DNA of 64,000 bases, taken from contig NZ_CP132744.1 in NCBI RefSeq assembly GCF_037477895.1, forward strand, positions 1,736,001-1,800,000, in the 5' to 3' direction. This stretch comes from Mycetohabitans endofungorum. Its GTDB lineage: Bacteria; Pseudomonadota; Gammaproteobacteria; Burkholderiales; Burkholderiaceae. The position numbers and the translations under genes were made by a program. The notes beneath the pieces are model-generated. The model saw only the letters and a program-made list of their open reading frames with translations, ran no database searches and had not been told where the DNA came from. Shown piece after piece: positions 27,887 to 37,694 of the stretch (positions within the stretch are counted from its first letter, which is position 1; each line of letters opens with the position of its first letter).

Positions 27887-29302
27887 TCAGGCCCAGCCCC
27901 AGAACATCAGCCACCATGCGCTGTCGACAACCGCCAACGCCGCGACAAAGCACAGTAGTGCACCTACGCCCCGTGCGACACCGGCGCTGCTGCCGTGTAC
28001 GTGCTTGACGACGATTTTCACCGCGAGATACAAGCTTGCCGTGTTGGCCATCGCCAGCAACGCGAGCCGCACGTCTGGCACCCAGCCAAGCGGCAAATGC
28101 TCGGCGCGCAGCAGCGACACGGTGGTGGCCGACAAACCAAGGAACACGCCCATGCCGGCCAGCGGGATCAATGCCTGCACAAAGTGATGCAGCCGCGACG
28201 TACGCCACCGGCCGAGTAGTAGGTTGCCAGTCGCGATGCACGCCAGCAGCGCCGTGCCATACAACAAGCCCGTGGTAACGATATAGCCGATCACCAGGCC
28301 GCCGTCGAGCCACGAGAACGCATCATTCTGCTCCGGATAGTGCGTGAAAATGAACCATGGCGCGTTGGTCTGCAGTGGCCACATGATGTCGTGGTCAATC
28401 AGCCACGCGGCCAGCGATTGCTTAATCGAGACAAACAGCGGGCTGACGGTCCAGTGGAACGCGCCGATCGCGATGCCGAGCAGCCCGTACAGAATCAACG
28501 CGGTGTCCCACCGGTTCGCCCCCTCCTCGCCCAGCTCAACGACTTCCTGCGCCGGCGAGCGCCATGTCAGCTCAATCGCATCGCGATGGCCGCTGCAACG
28601 ACCACACATATGGCAGGCCGACGCGCCCTTCATGTTTCGCAACGGCACGAGCGGCGCGCAGTTCACCGGGATCACACGGTGCCCATGCTCGCCCTGCGTG
28701 TATGAACGGCGCCACGCCTGCTCATCCACCCGATAGCGCAGCGGGGCGAGCCGCGCCAGCAGCGCAAATACGCCATTAACCGGACACAGGTATTTGCACC
28801 ACACCCGTTTTTCCCGGCCGTACAGCAGGCCAATCACGATGGCAGCAACGGTCGATCCCCCGAGCACCAGCAGCACCGCCTTCGGATACTGGTACACGCT
28901 GACCATTTGCCCATAGATCGTCGTGAGTCCGAACGCGACGAACGGCCACCCGCCCCAGCGTATCCAGCGCGGAATCGGACGGCCCAGCCCATGCTTGCTC
29001 GCGAACTCGGACAATGTGCCTTCCGGGCACAGCACGCCGCACCATACACGCCCGAGCATCACCATCGACAGCAGCACGAACGGCCACCAGATGCCCCAGA
29101 ATACGAACTGCGCGAATACCGTAAGGTTCGACCAGATATGCGAGGTATCGTCCGGCAGCGGCATGAAAGCCGGCACCAGGATCAACAGCGCATAAATGAG
29201 CACGACAACCCACTGCACGTTGCGGATCACCGTGTGATGGCGCTGCATCCAGTGCCCAGCCTCGGCCAACCAGCCGGAGCGTGGAGCAAGCATCACACTC
29301 AT
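27887..29302 (-). CDS. ftrD: Ferrous iron transport polyferredoxin (FtrD-like)
   Basis: A 471-residue polytopic membrane protein of the NapH/RdxA-like ferredoxin type. Cys motifs are CGVLCPEG near residue 113, CKYLCPVNG near residue 173, and CHMCGRC near residue 238, together able to hold Fe-S clusters. In the Bordetella/Brucella/Burkholderia FtrABCD system this subunit is proposed to handle electrons for the oxidation-coupled iron permease. It overlaps ftrC by 4 bp. Confidence 0.9.
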   Translation of the reverse strand: MSVMLAPRSGWLAEAGHWMQRHHTVIRNVQWVVVLIYALLILVPAFMPLPDDTSHIWSNLTVFAQFVFWGIWWPFVLLSMVMLGRVWCGVLCPEGTLSEFASKHGLGRPIPRWIRWGGWPFVAFGLTTIYGQMVSVYQYPKAVLLVLGGSTVAAIVIGLLYGREKRVWCKYLCPVNGVFALLARLAPLRYRVDEQAWRRSYTQGEHGHRVIPVNCAPLVPLRNMKGASACHMCGRCSGHRDAIELTWRSPAQEVVELGEEGANRWDTALILYGLLGIAIGAFHWTVSPLFVSIKQSLAAWLIDHDIMWPLQTNAPWFIFTHYPEQNDAFSWLDGGLVIGYIVTTGLLYGTALLACIATGNLLLGRWRTSRLHHFVQALIPLAGMGVFLGLSATTVSLLRAEHLPLGWVPDVRLALLAMANTASLYLAVKIVVKHVHGSSAGVARGVGALLCFVAALAVVDSAWWLMFWGWA

Positions 29303-30144
29303 GCGGGCTTCCTCTGCGCGCCCGAGGATTGGCGCTGCCGGGTCCGGCGCAGCAATACCCAGACCACCAGCCAGAACAATGCATACGCAATGACGTTAGC
29401 CAGTGCCGGATGGGCCCGATAGCCGGTCAGCGTCGCCACTAGCGAGCCGACTGTACTCGAGTCGTCCAGGATGTGCGACGTGTCCCACACCATATCGATG
29501 CCGGTCGGCACGATTTCCTTGTCGATCAGCTTGTCGATACCCGCCTCGAATAGCCCCGCGCCGAGGAATAACAGCATGACCTCGGTGACGCGGAAAAACG
29601 CGCGCCACGAGAATATCCGGCCACCCAGTTGCAGCAGATAAAACGTGAGCAACGCGAGCGCTAGACCGATCAGCACGGCCAGCCATTGCATCACATCGAC
29701 GTGGCCCGACCGGCCGAAGCCCAGCCCATACAGGAAGATCACCGTTTCACTGCCTTCGCGCGCGATCGCTAGTGCCGCGAGTACGGCGACACCCCACCAG
29801 TTTGCATTACGCCGGCTCTCGGCCAACGACATTTCCATGTCGCGCTTGAGCGTGCGGCCATGCCGCTTCATCCACAGCACCATCTGCACGATCAGCACGC
29901 ACGCGACCAGCACCATCGCCGTCTGAAAATAATCCTGCGCATCACCGGACAGCACTTCGGTAAAGCCGACTAGCGCGGCACCCAGACCGACTGCCGCCAG
30001 CAATCCCGCACCGACGCCAAGCCACAGCCACGGCAACCCCTTACGCGCGTCGGCATCGCCATTAGTCAACCAGGCATGCAAGATGCCGACCACGAGCAGC
30101 GCCTCGACGCTCTCCCGCCATACGATGAACAGAATTTGACCCAT
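29299..30144 (-). CDS. ftrC: FTR1-family iron permease (FtrC-like)
   Basis: A 281-residue seven-helix permease of the oxidase-dependent Fe2+ transporter superfamily. Both REXXE iron-binding motifs are present: RESVE in the first helix (FIVWRESVEALLVVG) and REGSE in the fourth (AIAREGSETVIFLYG). It moves iron across the inner membrane after handling by FtrA/FtrB. It lies 31 bp after ftrB and overlaps ftrD. Confidence 0.94.
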   Translation of the reverse strand: MGQILFIVWRESVEALLVVGILHAWLTNGDADARKGLPWLWLGVGAGLLAAVGLGAALVGFTEVLSGDAQDYFQTAMVLVACVLIVQMVLWMKRHGRTLKRDMEMSLAESRRNANWWGVAVLAALAIAREGSETVIFLYGLGFGRSGHVDVMQWLAVLIGLALALLTFYLLQLGGRIFSWRAFFRVTEVMLLFLGAGLFEAGIDKLIDKEIVPTGIDMVWDTSHILDDSSTVGSLVATLTGYRAHPALANVIAYALFWLVVWVLLRRTRQRQSSGAQRKPA

Positions 30145-30175
30145 TACATCTTCCTTCGCGCGGCTGCACGGCCCA

Positions 30176-30520
30176 TCACTTTGCCACTATCACGCCTTGC
30201 GCGCTCTGATGAAAATCATCGAAGAACTTGTACTCACCCGGCGACAGCGGCGCGATCACGACAAACGACTGGGCGCCCGGCGCCAGCACCTTCTCCTTGC
30301 GCAGTTGCACACTCTCGAACTCGACAGCGCCCTTGCCAGTGTTGTAAATCTCGATCTTGATGCGCTGGCCGGCCGGCACTTCGATGCGCGCCGGATTGAG
30401 CTTGCCGTCCGCCATCTCGAGCCGGAACGTGGGCAGGTCCGCAGCGCGGGCGACGCCGCCGAACGCGGCGCTCCACGCAAGCAGCCACGCCGCAACCTGT
30501 AATTTGAGCGTGCGCTTCAT
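30176..30520 (-). CDS. ftrB: Periplasmic cupredoxin-like protein (FtrB-like)
   Basis: A 114-residue protein with a signal peptide ending VARAA and a single cupredoxin-fold domain (IEVPAGQRIKIEIYNTGKGA, then PGEYKFFDDFHQSAQGVI). The usual type-1 copper Cys is absent, as in other FtrB/EfeO-cup relatives. It is proposed to oxidise or pass Fe2+ to the permease. It is 3 bp from ftrA and clearly in the same operon. Confidence 0.9.
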   Translation of the reverse strand: MKRTLKLQVAAWLLAWSAAFGGVARAADLPTFRLEMADGKLNPARIEVPAGQRIKIEIYNTGKGAVEFESVQLRKEKVLAPGAQSFVVIAPLSPGEYKFFDDFHQSAQGVIVAK

Positions 30521-30523
30521 CGA

Positions 30524-31084
30524 TTAGTAACCACCCTTTTTGCCGATGCCGGCGAACGGGAAGTCATAGTTCAACTCGAACGGCTTGAACCACGGACCGA
30601 CGCCGGTTTCCTTGTCAACGTGGCGGCCGAACGCCATATGCCCGGTCTGCGCGGGCGGCGCGATGAACAGCTTCAGGTGGTACTTGCCCGGTCCCGCGAG
30701 CTTTACATTGTCGCCGTAGTGCGGGCCATCGCTCGCTACCATCGCCATCAGATCACCCTTTTGCACATAGTTCGAGCCGGGCTTGGTCAATTCGTAGCGC
30801 ACCTGCAAGTACGGCATCCAATCGCCTTCGGCAAAGCCGGTCGGGTTGTTCTTGACCGCATGGATGTCCGCCTCCAGATGGATGTCCGAGTCGGACGCCT
30901 TGCGCATCATGCCTTCCGGGTCCATCGTGATCGGTTGCAGATACACCGCACCGACTTCCATCCCGCCCTGGATCTGCGGTTTGCCAATCGGATACTCGGC
31001 TGCCGACGCTACGCTTGCGGCGCCCATTGCCAGTGCAAATGACACCACCGCGGTGGCGGTACGAACTAGACGAAAAACTGCCAT
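30524..31084 (-). CDS. ftrA: Periplasmic iron-binding P19 protein (FtrA-like)
   Basis: A 186-residue P19/Tpd-family protein, first gene of the ftr operon. The ATG at 31084 is chosen over earlier ones because GAGGA lies six bases upstream; a signal peptide ending VASAAE follows. Conserved features include the GGMEVGAVYLQPITMDPEG Met/Glu metal site and the late AFGRHVDKETGVGPWF segment. P19 proteins bind copper and iron and support ferrous uptake at acidic or low-iron conditions. Confidence 0.94.
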   Translation of the reverse strand: MAVFRLVRTATAVVSFALAMGAASVASAAEYPIGKPQIQGGMEVGAVYLQPITMDPEGMMRKASDSDIHLEADIHAVKNNPTGFAEGDWMPYLQVRYELTKPGSNYVQKGDLMAMVASDGPHYGDNVKLAGPGKYHLKLFIAPPAQTGHMAFGRHVDKETGVGPWFKPFELNYDFPFAGIGKKGGY

Positions 31085-31118
31085 CGACATTCCTCGTTGT
31101 AATGTGTGTGAAAACTGG

Positions 31119-31138
31119 AATAAGAACAATTCTCAATA
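31119..31138. promoter_or_regulatory. Fur-box-like site upstream of ftrA
   Basis: AATAAGAACAATTCTCAATA resembles a Fur box (its reverse complement contains TTGAGAATTGTTCTTATT) and lies 35 bp before ftrA. It implies that ftrABCD is induced under iron starvation. Confidence 0.6.
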
Positions 31139-31236
31139 CACTACCAGTGTAGCACTGATCCGTGCGTTACCCCAAGCGGCAATGTGCGCCGCACCGGCAC
31201 ATCTCGTCACCGCGTCGTCACGCGGGCTCGCGCTCC

Positions 31237-31327
31237 GGGCACTCCGGGCACTCCGGGCACTCCGGGCACTCCGGGCACTCCGGGCACTCCGGGCACTCCC
31301 GGGCACTCCGGGCACTCCGGGCACTCC
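31237..31327. repeat. 9-bp minisatellite GGGCACTCC, ten units
   Basis: Seven perfect GGGCACTCC units, one extra C, then three more perfect units. The array lies 39 bp beyond the uvrB stop, between uvrB and ftrA. It encodes PGT or similar tripeptides in every frame, but no supported gene runs through it. Confidence 0.97.
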
Positions 31328-31365
31328 CGGGCGCCCCGCGCCCCACGCGGCGTCGCGGCCGCGGT

Positions 31366-33456
31366 CTAGCGCAGGTCCGGCACGTGGTCGCCGACGCTCG
31401 CGCCGAACGCGCGCTGCTTGAGCCGCGCCAATTGGTCGCGGGTCTGCGCCGCCTTCTCGAACTCGAGGTTCTTTGCGTAGTCCAGCATCTGCTTTTCGAG
31501 CTTTTTGATTTCCTTCGCAAGCTGCTTGTCCGACATATCCTCGATTTTCGCGCGCTCCTGCTGTGCGCGAAGTTCAGCACGCGCGTCGTCCACGTCGTAG
31601 ACGCCGTCGATGATGTCCTTAATCCGCTTGACGACGCCACGCGGCACGATGCCGTTGCGCTCGTTGTATTGGATCTGCTTACGACGACGCCGCTCGGTCT
31701 CGTCGATCGCGCGTCGCATCGAGTCGGTGATCGTGTCGCCATACAGGATCGCGCAGCCGTTGACGTTGCGCGCAGCCCGCCCGATCGTCTGGATCAGCGA
31801 GCGCTCGGCGCGCAGGAACCCCTCCTTGTCCGCGTCCAGAATCGCCACGAGCGACACTTCCGGGATGTCAAGCCCTTCGCGCAGCAAATTGATGCCGACC
31901 AACACATCAAAGGTGCCCAGACGCAGGTCGCGGATGATCTCCACCCGCTCAACCGTATCGATGTCGCTATGCAGGTAGCGTACCTTCACACCGTGGTCGG
32001 CAAGAAACTCGGTCAGTTGCTCGGCCATGCGTTTGGTTAGCACGGTGACCAGCACCCGATCGCCAGCCACCACGCGCTGGTTGATTTCCGACAGCACGTC
32101 ATCGACTTGCGAGCTAGCGGGACGGACCTCGATCTGCGGATCAACCAGCCCGGTGGGACGTACCACCTGCTCGACGACCTGGCCCGCGTTGCGCTGCTCG
32201 TAGGCAGCCGGCGTCGCCGACACGAACACCGCCTGGCGCATCTTGCGCTCGAATTCGTGAAACTTCAGCGGGCGGTTGTCCAGTGCGGACGGCAGCCGGA
32301 ACCCGTACTCGACCAGGTTTTCTTTGCGCGATCGGTCCCCGTTGTACATAGCGTTGAGCTGGCCGATCAGCACATGCGACTCATCCAAGAACATCAGCGA
32401 GTCAGCCGGCAGATAGTCGCACAGCGTTGGCGGGGGCTCGCCAGGCGCGGCGTCCGAGAAATGCCGCGAGTAGTTCTCGATGCCCTTGCAGAAACCGAGT
32501 TCCTGAAGCATCTCGAGATCGAACCGGGTGCGCTGCTCAAGCCGCTGCGCCTCGACAAGCTTGCCCTCCTGGTGGAAAAACGCGAGCCGCTCGCGCAACT
32601 CCTCCTTGATCGTCTCAACCGCTCGCAACACCGTGTCGCGGGGCGTCACGTAATGTGACGACGGGTAGACGGTGAAACGCGGGATACGTTGCCGCACCCG
32701 CCCGGTCAGCGGGTCGAACAAATGCAATGATTCGACTTCGTCGTCGAACAACTCGACGCGCAATGCCATTTCGGCATGCTCGGCTGGGAACACATCAATG
32801 GTGTCGCCCCGCACGCGGAATGTGCCACGCTGGAAATCGACATCATTGCGCATGTACTGCATGGCAATTAGCCGGGCGATGATATCGCGCTGGCCGATGC
32901 GGTCACCGTCGCGCAGCGTGAGGATCATCTGATGGTATTCCGACGGATTGCCGATCCCGTAGATCGCCGAGACCGTCGCGACGATCACGACATCACGCCG
33001 CTCCAACAGACTCTTGGTGGCCGACAGCCGCATCTGCTCGATGTGCTCATTGACCGCCGAGTCCTTTTCGATGAACAGGTCGCGTTGCGGTACGTACGCT
33101 TCGGGCTGGTAGTAGTCGTAATACGACACGAAATATTCGATCGCGTTGCGCGGAAAAAACTCACGGAACTCAGAATACAGCTGTGCGGCCAGCGTCTTAT
33201 TCGGGGCGAATACAATCGCCGGGCGGCCGAGTCGCGCGATCACGTTGGCCATCGTGAACGTTTTGCCCGAGCCGGTCGCGCCGAGCAGCGTTTGGAACGC
33301 GAGGCCGTCCTGGATACCCTCGACCAGCTGGCGGATGGCCTCCGGCTGGTCACCTGCCGGTGGAAACGGCTGATACAGCTGGTAGGGCGATCCATCGAAG
33401 ACAACGAATTTGCTCTCGTCGAGCACGTTATCGTTCTCGGTGTGCGATGCGGACAT
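31366..33456 (-). CDS. uvrB: Excinuclease ABC subunit B
   Basis: A 696-residue UvrB, the damage-verifying helicase-like subunit of nucleotide excision repair. Walker A GATGSGKT lies near residue 61, and the beta-hairpin region [12 protein letters not shown] follows. The helicase motifs DESH and QTIGRAARN are present, and the C-terminal UVR domain that contacts UvrC is present. Full length. Followed by the 9-bp minisatellite. Confidence 0.98.
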   Translation of the reverse strand: MSASHTENDNVLDESKFVVFDGSPYQLYQPFPPAGDQPEAIRQLVEGIQDGLAFQTLLGATGSGKTFTMANVIARLGRPAIVFAPNKTLAAQLYSEFREFFPRNAIEYFVSYYDYYQPEAYVPQRDLFIEKDSAVNEHIEQMRLSATKSLLERRDVVIVATVSAIYGIGNPSEYHQMILTLRDGDRIGQRDIIARLIAMQYMRNDVDFQRGTFRVRGDTIDVFPAEHAEMALRVELFDDEVESLHLFDPLTGRVRQRIPRFTVYPSSHYVTPRDTVLRAVETIKEELRERLAFFHQEGKLVEAQRLEQRTRFDLEMLQELGFCKGIENYSRHFSDAAPGEPPPTLCDYLPADSLMFLDESHVLIGQLNAMYNGDRSRKENLVEYGFRLPSALDNRPLKFHEFERKMRQAVFVSATPAAYEQRNAGQVVEQVVRPTGLVDPQIEVRPASSQVDDVLSEINQRVVAGDRVLVTVLTKRMAEQLTEFLADHGVKVRYLHSDIDTVERVEIIRDLRLGTFDVLVGINLLREGLDIPEVSLVAILDADKEGFLRAERSLIQTIGRAARNVNGCAILYGDTITDSMRRAIDETERRRRKQIQYNERNGIVPRGVVKRIKDIIDGVYDVDDARAELRAQQERAKIEDMSDKQLAKEIKKLEKQMLDYAKNLEFEKAAQTRDQLARLKQRAFGASVGDHVPDLR

Positions 33457-33495
33457 GGGTCATTCCTTCCGGCCGGGACAAGCAAACGTACATTC

Positions 33496-33576
33496 TAGCG
33501 TTTTGGCACGACACGAGGCCGAGCGGGGTCTCGGTGAATAGCGTTTTGGCACGACATGAGGCCGAGTCTCGGTGAA
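33496..33576. repeat. Tandem direct repeat, two copies of about 40 bp
   Basis: Copy 1 (33496-33538) and copy 2 (33539-33576) both begin TAGCGTTTTGGCACGACA and end TCTCGGTGAA, differing by one base change and a 5-bp indel. They lie directly upstream of uvrB and so could carry a duplicated promoter or operator. Confidence 0.9.
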
Positions 33577-33834
33577 ATCGCCACGCCCGGCCGCGCACCG
33601 GCACCCATTCGAGTCCCAGCACGGGCACCGTGACCGGGAAGGCAGCGCAACCATACACAGGCGCAAGCCATGCGTCGGAGCAGATCAATGGGGCATAGTT
33701 CTCTGCTGCCCGCCGACGCGGAACAATGCGGCCGGCATTGGTTACAATGCTGGAATGGGTGGTTGCATGGCGTCGATTCCAAACATGCCATGGCCGCCGT
33801 TCGCCGTCTTTTCGAACTCACTGCCGATACGATC

Positions 33835-35034
33835 ATGTCTCTTTTCTCCGTCGTCGAACTCGCGCCGCGCGACCCGATCCTGGGCTTGAACGAAGCTTTC
33901 AATGCCGATATCCGTCCGACAAAGGTCAACCTGGGCGTGGGCGTCTACACGAACGAGGAAGGCAAGATTCCGCTGCTGCACGCGGTACGCGAGGCTGAAC
34001 GAGCCCGGCTGGAGCAAGCGTTGCCGCGCGGCTACCTGCCGATCGATGGGATCGCCGCATACGATACAGCAGTACAAAAACTGTTGTTGGGTAACAACTC
34101 GCCGCTGATCGCTGAGGGCCGCGTCGTTACCGCGCAGGCGCTTGGCGGAACCGGTGCGCTGAAAATCGGCGCGGATTTCCTCAAGCGCATCGAGCCGAAC
34201 GCGAAGGTGGCGATCAGTGACCCGAGCTGGGAAAATCATCGCGCACTGTTTGAAAGCGCCGGCTTCGAAGTTGTGGCATATCCTTACTACGACCCGGCGA
34301 CCCACGGTGTGAAGTTCGACGCGCTGCTTGCCGCGCTGAACAGCTATCCAGCCGGCACGATCGTGGTGCTGCACGCCTGCTGCCACAACCCGACAGGCGT
34401 CGATCTGGACAAGGCGCAGTGGCGGCAAATCGTCGATGTGGTCAAGGCTCGCGAACTGGTGCCGTTCCTGGATATGGCCTACCAGGGCTTCGCGCAAGGC
34501 ATCGACGAAGATAGCGCGGCGGTACGCCTGTTCGCGTCGGCGGGTATCGACGTATTCGTCTCCTCGTCATTCTCCAAGTCATTCTCGCTGTACGGCGAAC
34601 GGGTCGGTGCGCTGACGATCATCACGCATGGCGATGAGGAAAGCGCGCGCGTGCTGTCGCAATTGAAACGTGTGATTCGCACCAACTATTCGAATCCGCC
34701 GACACATGGCGGCGCGATCGTGGCGGCGGTGCTCGGCAATCCCGAATGGCGCGCGCTCTGGGAACAGGAGCTTGGTCAAATGCGCGAGCGCATCCGCGCG
34801 ATGCGCGGCGGCCTGGTACAAAAGCTTAAGGACGCCGGCGTGCAACGCGATTTCGAATTCGTCAACCGGCAACGCGGCATGTTCTCGTATTCGGGGCTCA
34901 ACGCCGCGCAAGTCGAGCGTCTGCGCGAAGAGTTCGGTATCTATGCGGTCAGCACTGGACGGATCTGTGTGGCCGCGCTCAATACGCGCAACCTTGACGT
35001 GGTGGCCGACGCCATCGCGCAAGTATTGAAGTGA
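33835..35034 (+). CDS. tyrB: Aromatic/aspartate aminotransferase (class I)
   Basis: A 399-residue PLP-dependent transaminase; the ATG at 33835 gives MSLFSVVELAPRDPILGLNE, the standard TyrB/AspC N-terminus and the standard length. The PLP-lysine is in SSSFSKSFSLYGERVGAL, and the substrate Arg region is in the C-terminus (FSYSGLNAAQVERLREEFGIY, shortened). It transfers amino groups between aromatic amino acids or aspartate and 2-oxoglutarate. It is divergent from uvrB, an arrangement I recall from other Burkholderia. Confidence 0.95.
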   Translation: MSLFSVVELAPRDPILGLNEAFNADIRPTKVNLGVGVYTNEEGKIPLLHAVREAERARLEQALPRGYLPIDGIAAYDTAVQKLLLGNNSPLIAEGRVVTAQALGGTGALKIGADFLKRIEPNAKVAISDPSWENHRALFESAGFEVVAYPYYDPATHGVKFDALLAALNSYPAGTIVVLHACCHNPTGVDLDKAQWRQIVDVVKARELVPFLDMAYQGFAQGIDEDSAAVRLFASAGIDVFVSSSFSKSFSLYGERVGALTIITHGDEESARVLSQLKRVIRTNYSNPPTHGGAIVAAVLGNPEWRALWEQELGQMRERIRAMRGGLVQKLKDAGVQRDFEFVNRQRGMFSYSGLNAAQVERLREEFGIYAVSTGRICVAALNTRNLDVVADAIAQVLK

Positions 35035-35175
35035 CCTGGGCGAGCGATGGCGCGACGCCCGCCGTGCCATCGCACCGAGCGCACCGCCGCCCGCAACACC
35101 AATGCCACCGTCTCGTACGGCGGCGGTGGCGCAAGCAGGGGCCCATCGCTCGGATGGGTCGGGGTTCATGGCAGG

Positions 35176-35973
35176 CTACTTCATCGACCAACCGTGCGAG
35201 ACGAGAAACGACTGGCCAGTGAGTGCTGCACTCGGATACGCGGCCAGAAATAGCGCCAGTTGCGCGACGTCGTCAGCGGTAGTGAACTCGCCGTCCACGG
35301 TGGCACCAAGCATCACGCGCTTAACCACCTCTTCCTCGCTGATGCCCAGTTCCTTGGCCTGCTCCGGAATCTGCTTGTCCACCAGCGGCGTGCGCACGAA
35401 TCCTGGACAGATCACGTGCGAGCGCACGTGATGCGCGGCCCCTTCCTTCGCGAGCACACGCGCCAAGCCAAGCAGTGCGTGCTTGGCGGCCACATACGCC
35501 GATTTCAGCGGCGACGCCTCGTGTGAATGCACTGAGCCCATATAGATCACGACGCCCCCGCGATCGCCAGCGTACATGTATTTGAGCGCCGCCTTGGTGG
35601 TCAGAAACGCACCATCGACGTGAATCGCCTGCATCTTCTTCCAGTCCGAGTACGCATAGCTTTCGATCGGATTGACAATCTGGATGCCGGCATTGGACAC
35701 CAGAATGTCCATCGAGCCGAACGCCTCGGCAACCTGGTCGATGCCGGCATTGACCGCATCCTCGTCCGTCACGTCCATCGCAACGCCGAGCGCCCGGCCG
35801 CCTTGCTCGGCGATCTCCCGTGCGACCGCCTGCGCACCTTCGAGGTTCAGATCGGCGATGCCGACCGCGGCGCCGGCTTGCGCGTAGACGCGGGCAATCT
35901 CGCGGCCGATCCCGCTTGCCGCACCGGTGACGATGGCTGTCTTGCCGCTCAGATTCGTATTCAAAGTCGACAT
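35176..35973 (-). CDS. 3-hydroxybutyrate dehydrogenase
   Basis: A 265-residue SDR. The ATG at 35973 has AGGAG eight bases upstream and gives the usual N-terminus. NAD-binding motif TGAASGIG and the SNAGI motif (NAG) are present, with catalytic Tyr/Lys in [13 protein letters not shown]. The sequence [19 protein letters not shown] and C-terminal [17 protein letters not shown] end are typical of D-beta-hydroxybutyrate dehydrogenases, which interconvert 3-hydroxybutyrate and acetoacetate in polyhydroxybutyrate turnover. Confidence 0.9.
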   Translation of the reverse strand: MSTLNTNLSGKTAIVTGAASGIGREIARVYAQAGAAVGIADLNLEGAQAVAREIAEQGGRALGVAMDVTDEDAVNAGIDQVAEAFGSMDILVSNAGIQIVNPIESYAYSDWKKMQAIHVDGAFLTTKAALKYMYAGDRGGVVIYMGSVHSHEASPLKSAYVAAKHALLGLARVLAKEGAAHHVRSHVICPGFVRTPLVDKQIPEQAKELGISEEEVVKRVMLGATVDGEFTTADDVAQLALFLAAYPSAALTGQSFLVSHGWSMK

Positions 35974-36118
35974 CGATTTTTCTCCTAGCCAGTGGGTAAC
36001 GTTAACGTGACGCGTCATCGCGACCGGCGACCGATGCCCAGGCCCAGTCTGACACCGCGCGGCGAACGAATTGCGCTATTGTGCCTGGAACCGGGGCTCG
36101 TGCTGCAATGCGATAGCC

Positions 36119-36301
36119 GTCAGGCTCGCGCGCGACGCCGGTGTGAACTTTTTCGATAACGCCGAGGTGTACGCGGGCGGCCACTCCGAGCAAATTATGG
36201 GTGGGGCACTGCGTGCGCTTCGCTGGCCGCGTGCCAGCTATATCGTATCGACGAAATTCTTCTGGGGCATTGAGCACATTGTGGGCACCGCGCACCAGTG
36301 A
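36119..36301 (+). pseudogene. Aldo/keto reductase (Kv-beta-like) fragment
   Basis: Translation reads [20 protein letters not shown] followed by a segment ending in [10 protein letters not shown]. This is the N-terminal third of an AKR of the shaker-channel beta-subunit type, including the catalytic Asp and Tyr of FFDNAEVY. The protein has no start methionine context before it and stops at 36301, so roughly 60 of about 330 residues remain. Confidence 0.8.
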
Positions 36302-36388
36302 CAGCGCCGCGCTCGCATCCCGGCAATGCAATGCGCCCGGTTCACAGGCGTAGAATAGCGAGCTTTCCGCGCCCGCCCACCCAGCATC

Positions 36389-37234
36389 ATGCTCAGTTAC
36401 CGTCACGCCTTTCACGCCGGCAATCATGCCGACGTACTCAAGCATTGCGTCGTCGTGCACCTTCTGCGCTATCTTGCTCAGAAGGACAAGGCGTTCTGGT
36501 ATATCGACACGCACGCGGGCGCCGGTGCGTACGCGCTGCACGAAGGTTACGCGCAGAAGCGACTCGAATTCGAAACAGGTATTGCGCGGCTGTGGAAACG
36601 CACCGATCTACCGGCGCCGCTGGCCGATTACGTGGATGCCGTACGTGCATTGAATCCGGATAACGAACTGCGTTTCTACCCCGGCTCCCCCTATCTCGCT
36701 TGGCAGACGCTGCGCGAGCAGGACCGAATGCGGCTGTTCGAGATGCATACGACAGAGATCGACGTGCTGCGCAGCAATTTTCGCGATGCCGGGCGGCGCG
36801 CGATCATCGCCGGCGGCGACGGCTTCGAGGCAATCAAGGCATTGCTGCCGCCTCCGCCGCGGCGTGCCCTGACACTGATCGATCCTTCCTACGAGGACAA
36901 GCGCGACTATGCGCGCACACTGGGTTGCGTCCAAGAGTGCCTGAAGCGCTTTGCGACGGGCGTCTATGCGATCTGGTACCCGCAAGTCACACGGCCCGAA
37001 GCGCAGCGCTTTCCCGCTCAACTCAAGCGCTTGCGGCAAGACCGTTGGCTGCATGTAGCACTGAGCGTCGGCACGGTGCCCAAAGACGGTCTGGGGCTGT
37101 ACGGCAGCGGCATGTTCGTGCTCAATCCGCCGTATACACTGACTGCGGCGCTGCACGAAACCTTGCCCTGGCTCGTCGACGCACTGGGCGTCGACCGGCA
37201 AGCCCGCTTTGTACTGGAGGTAGGCAGCGACTGA
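36389..37234 (+). CDS. rlmJ: 23S rRNA (adenine2030-N6)-methyltransferase
   Basis: A 281-residue protein of the RlmJ family. The start MLSYRHAFHAGNHADVLKH is nearly invariant in RlmJ. The catalytic motif appears as DPSYEDK, where DPPY is more usual. Residues near the C-terminus (GLYGSGMFVLNPPYTL) complete the family pattern. It methylates A2030 of 23S rRNA using S-adenosylmethionine. Confidence 0.95.
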   Translation: MLSYRHAFHAGNHADVLKHCVVVHLLRYLAQKDKAFWYIDTHAGAGAYALHEGYAQKRLEFETGIARLWKRTDLPAPLADYVDAVRALNPDNELRFYPGSPYLAWQTLREQDRMRLFEMHTTEIDVLRSNFRDAGRRAIIAGGDGFEAIKALLPPPPRRALTLIDPSYEDKRDYARTLGCVQECLKRFATGVYAIWYPQVTRPEAQRFPAQLKRLRQDRWLHVALSVGTVPKDGLGLYGSGMFVLNPPYTLTAALHETLPWLVDALGVDRQARFVLEVGSD

Positions 37235-37694
37235 AAACGGGAGACTAACGCGGCGCGGTGCGGCAAACCACACTGCATTGCGGCACCGGCATAATTAATA
37301 TGAAGTTGTCCCAGGCCAATGGGACATCGTTTCGCTTGAATGCGGACGGCAACGCGGTCTCCCGTCACCGCAGCGCACGAGAACCCGGCGGTTGACGGCT
37401 TCGTCAGTTTCGGCAAACCGGACGCCATCAACGGCCCCATTCGGGAGAGACGAGACGGCAGCAGATGAACGCCGCCGGTCGCGCGCGGCGGCGGAATGTC
37501 GCATTGCGCGCCGTTCGACGGCAAGTCGGACAGGGAAGGATTCGTCGGCGACGAGCTTGGGTCGCGTAGAATATCAGGGCCGCGGTATGTGGTCTGTACC
37601 GGCTTCGGTGCAGGTGTCCCTACCCGTTTCACCGCCAAGTATCAAGCCAATCCTAACCCGACTCGGTCGGCTCCCCCTACCGCGCAGCGTAGGA
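37235..37694. other. No gene seen
   Basis: A 460-bp stretch with several overlapping open frames but none with recognisable protein character or ribosome binding site. Probably decayed or regulatory DNA. Confidence 0.5.

Noticed and set aside
31162..32040. Plus-strand 292-residue ORF with collagen-like PGT or GHS repeats
   Set aside because: It reads through the 9-bp minisatellite and then antisense to uvrB; no ribosome binding site and no family resemblance.
37018..37638. 206-residue minus-strand ORF
   Set aside because: Starts in decayed intergenic DNA and runs antisense into rlmJ; no family resemblance.
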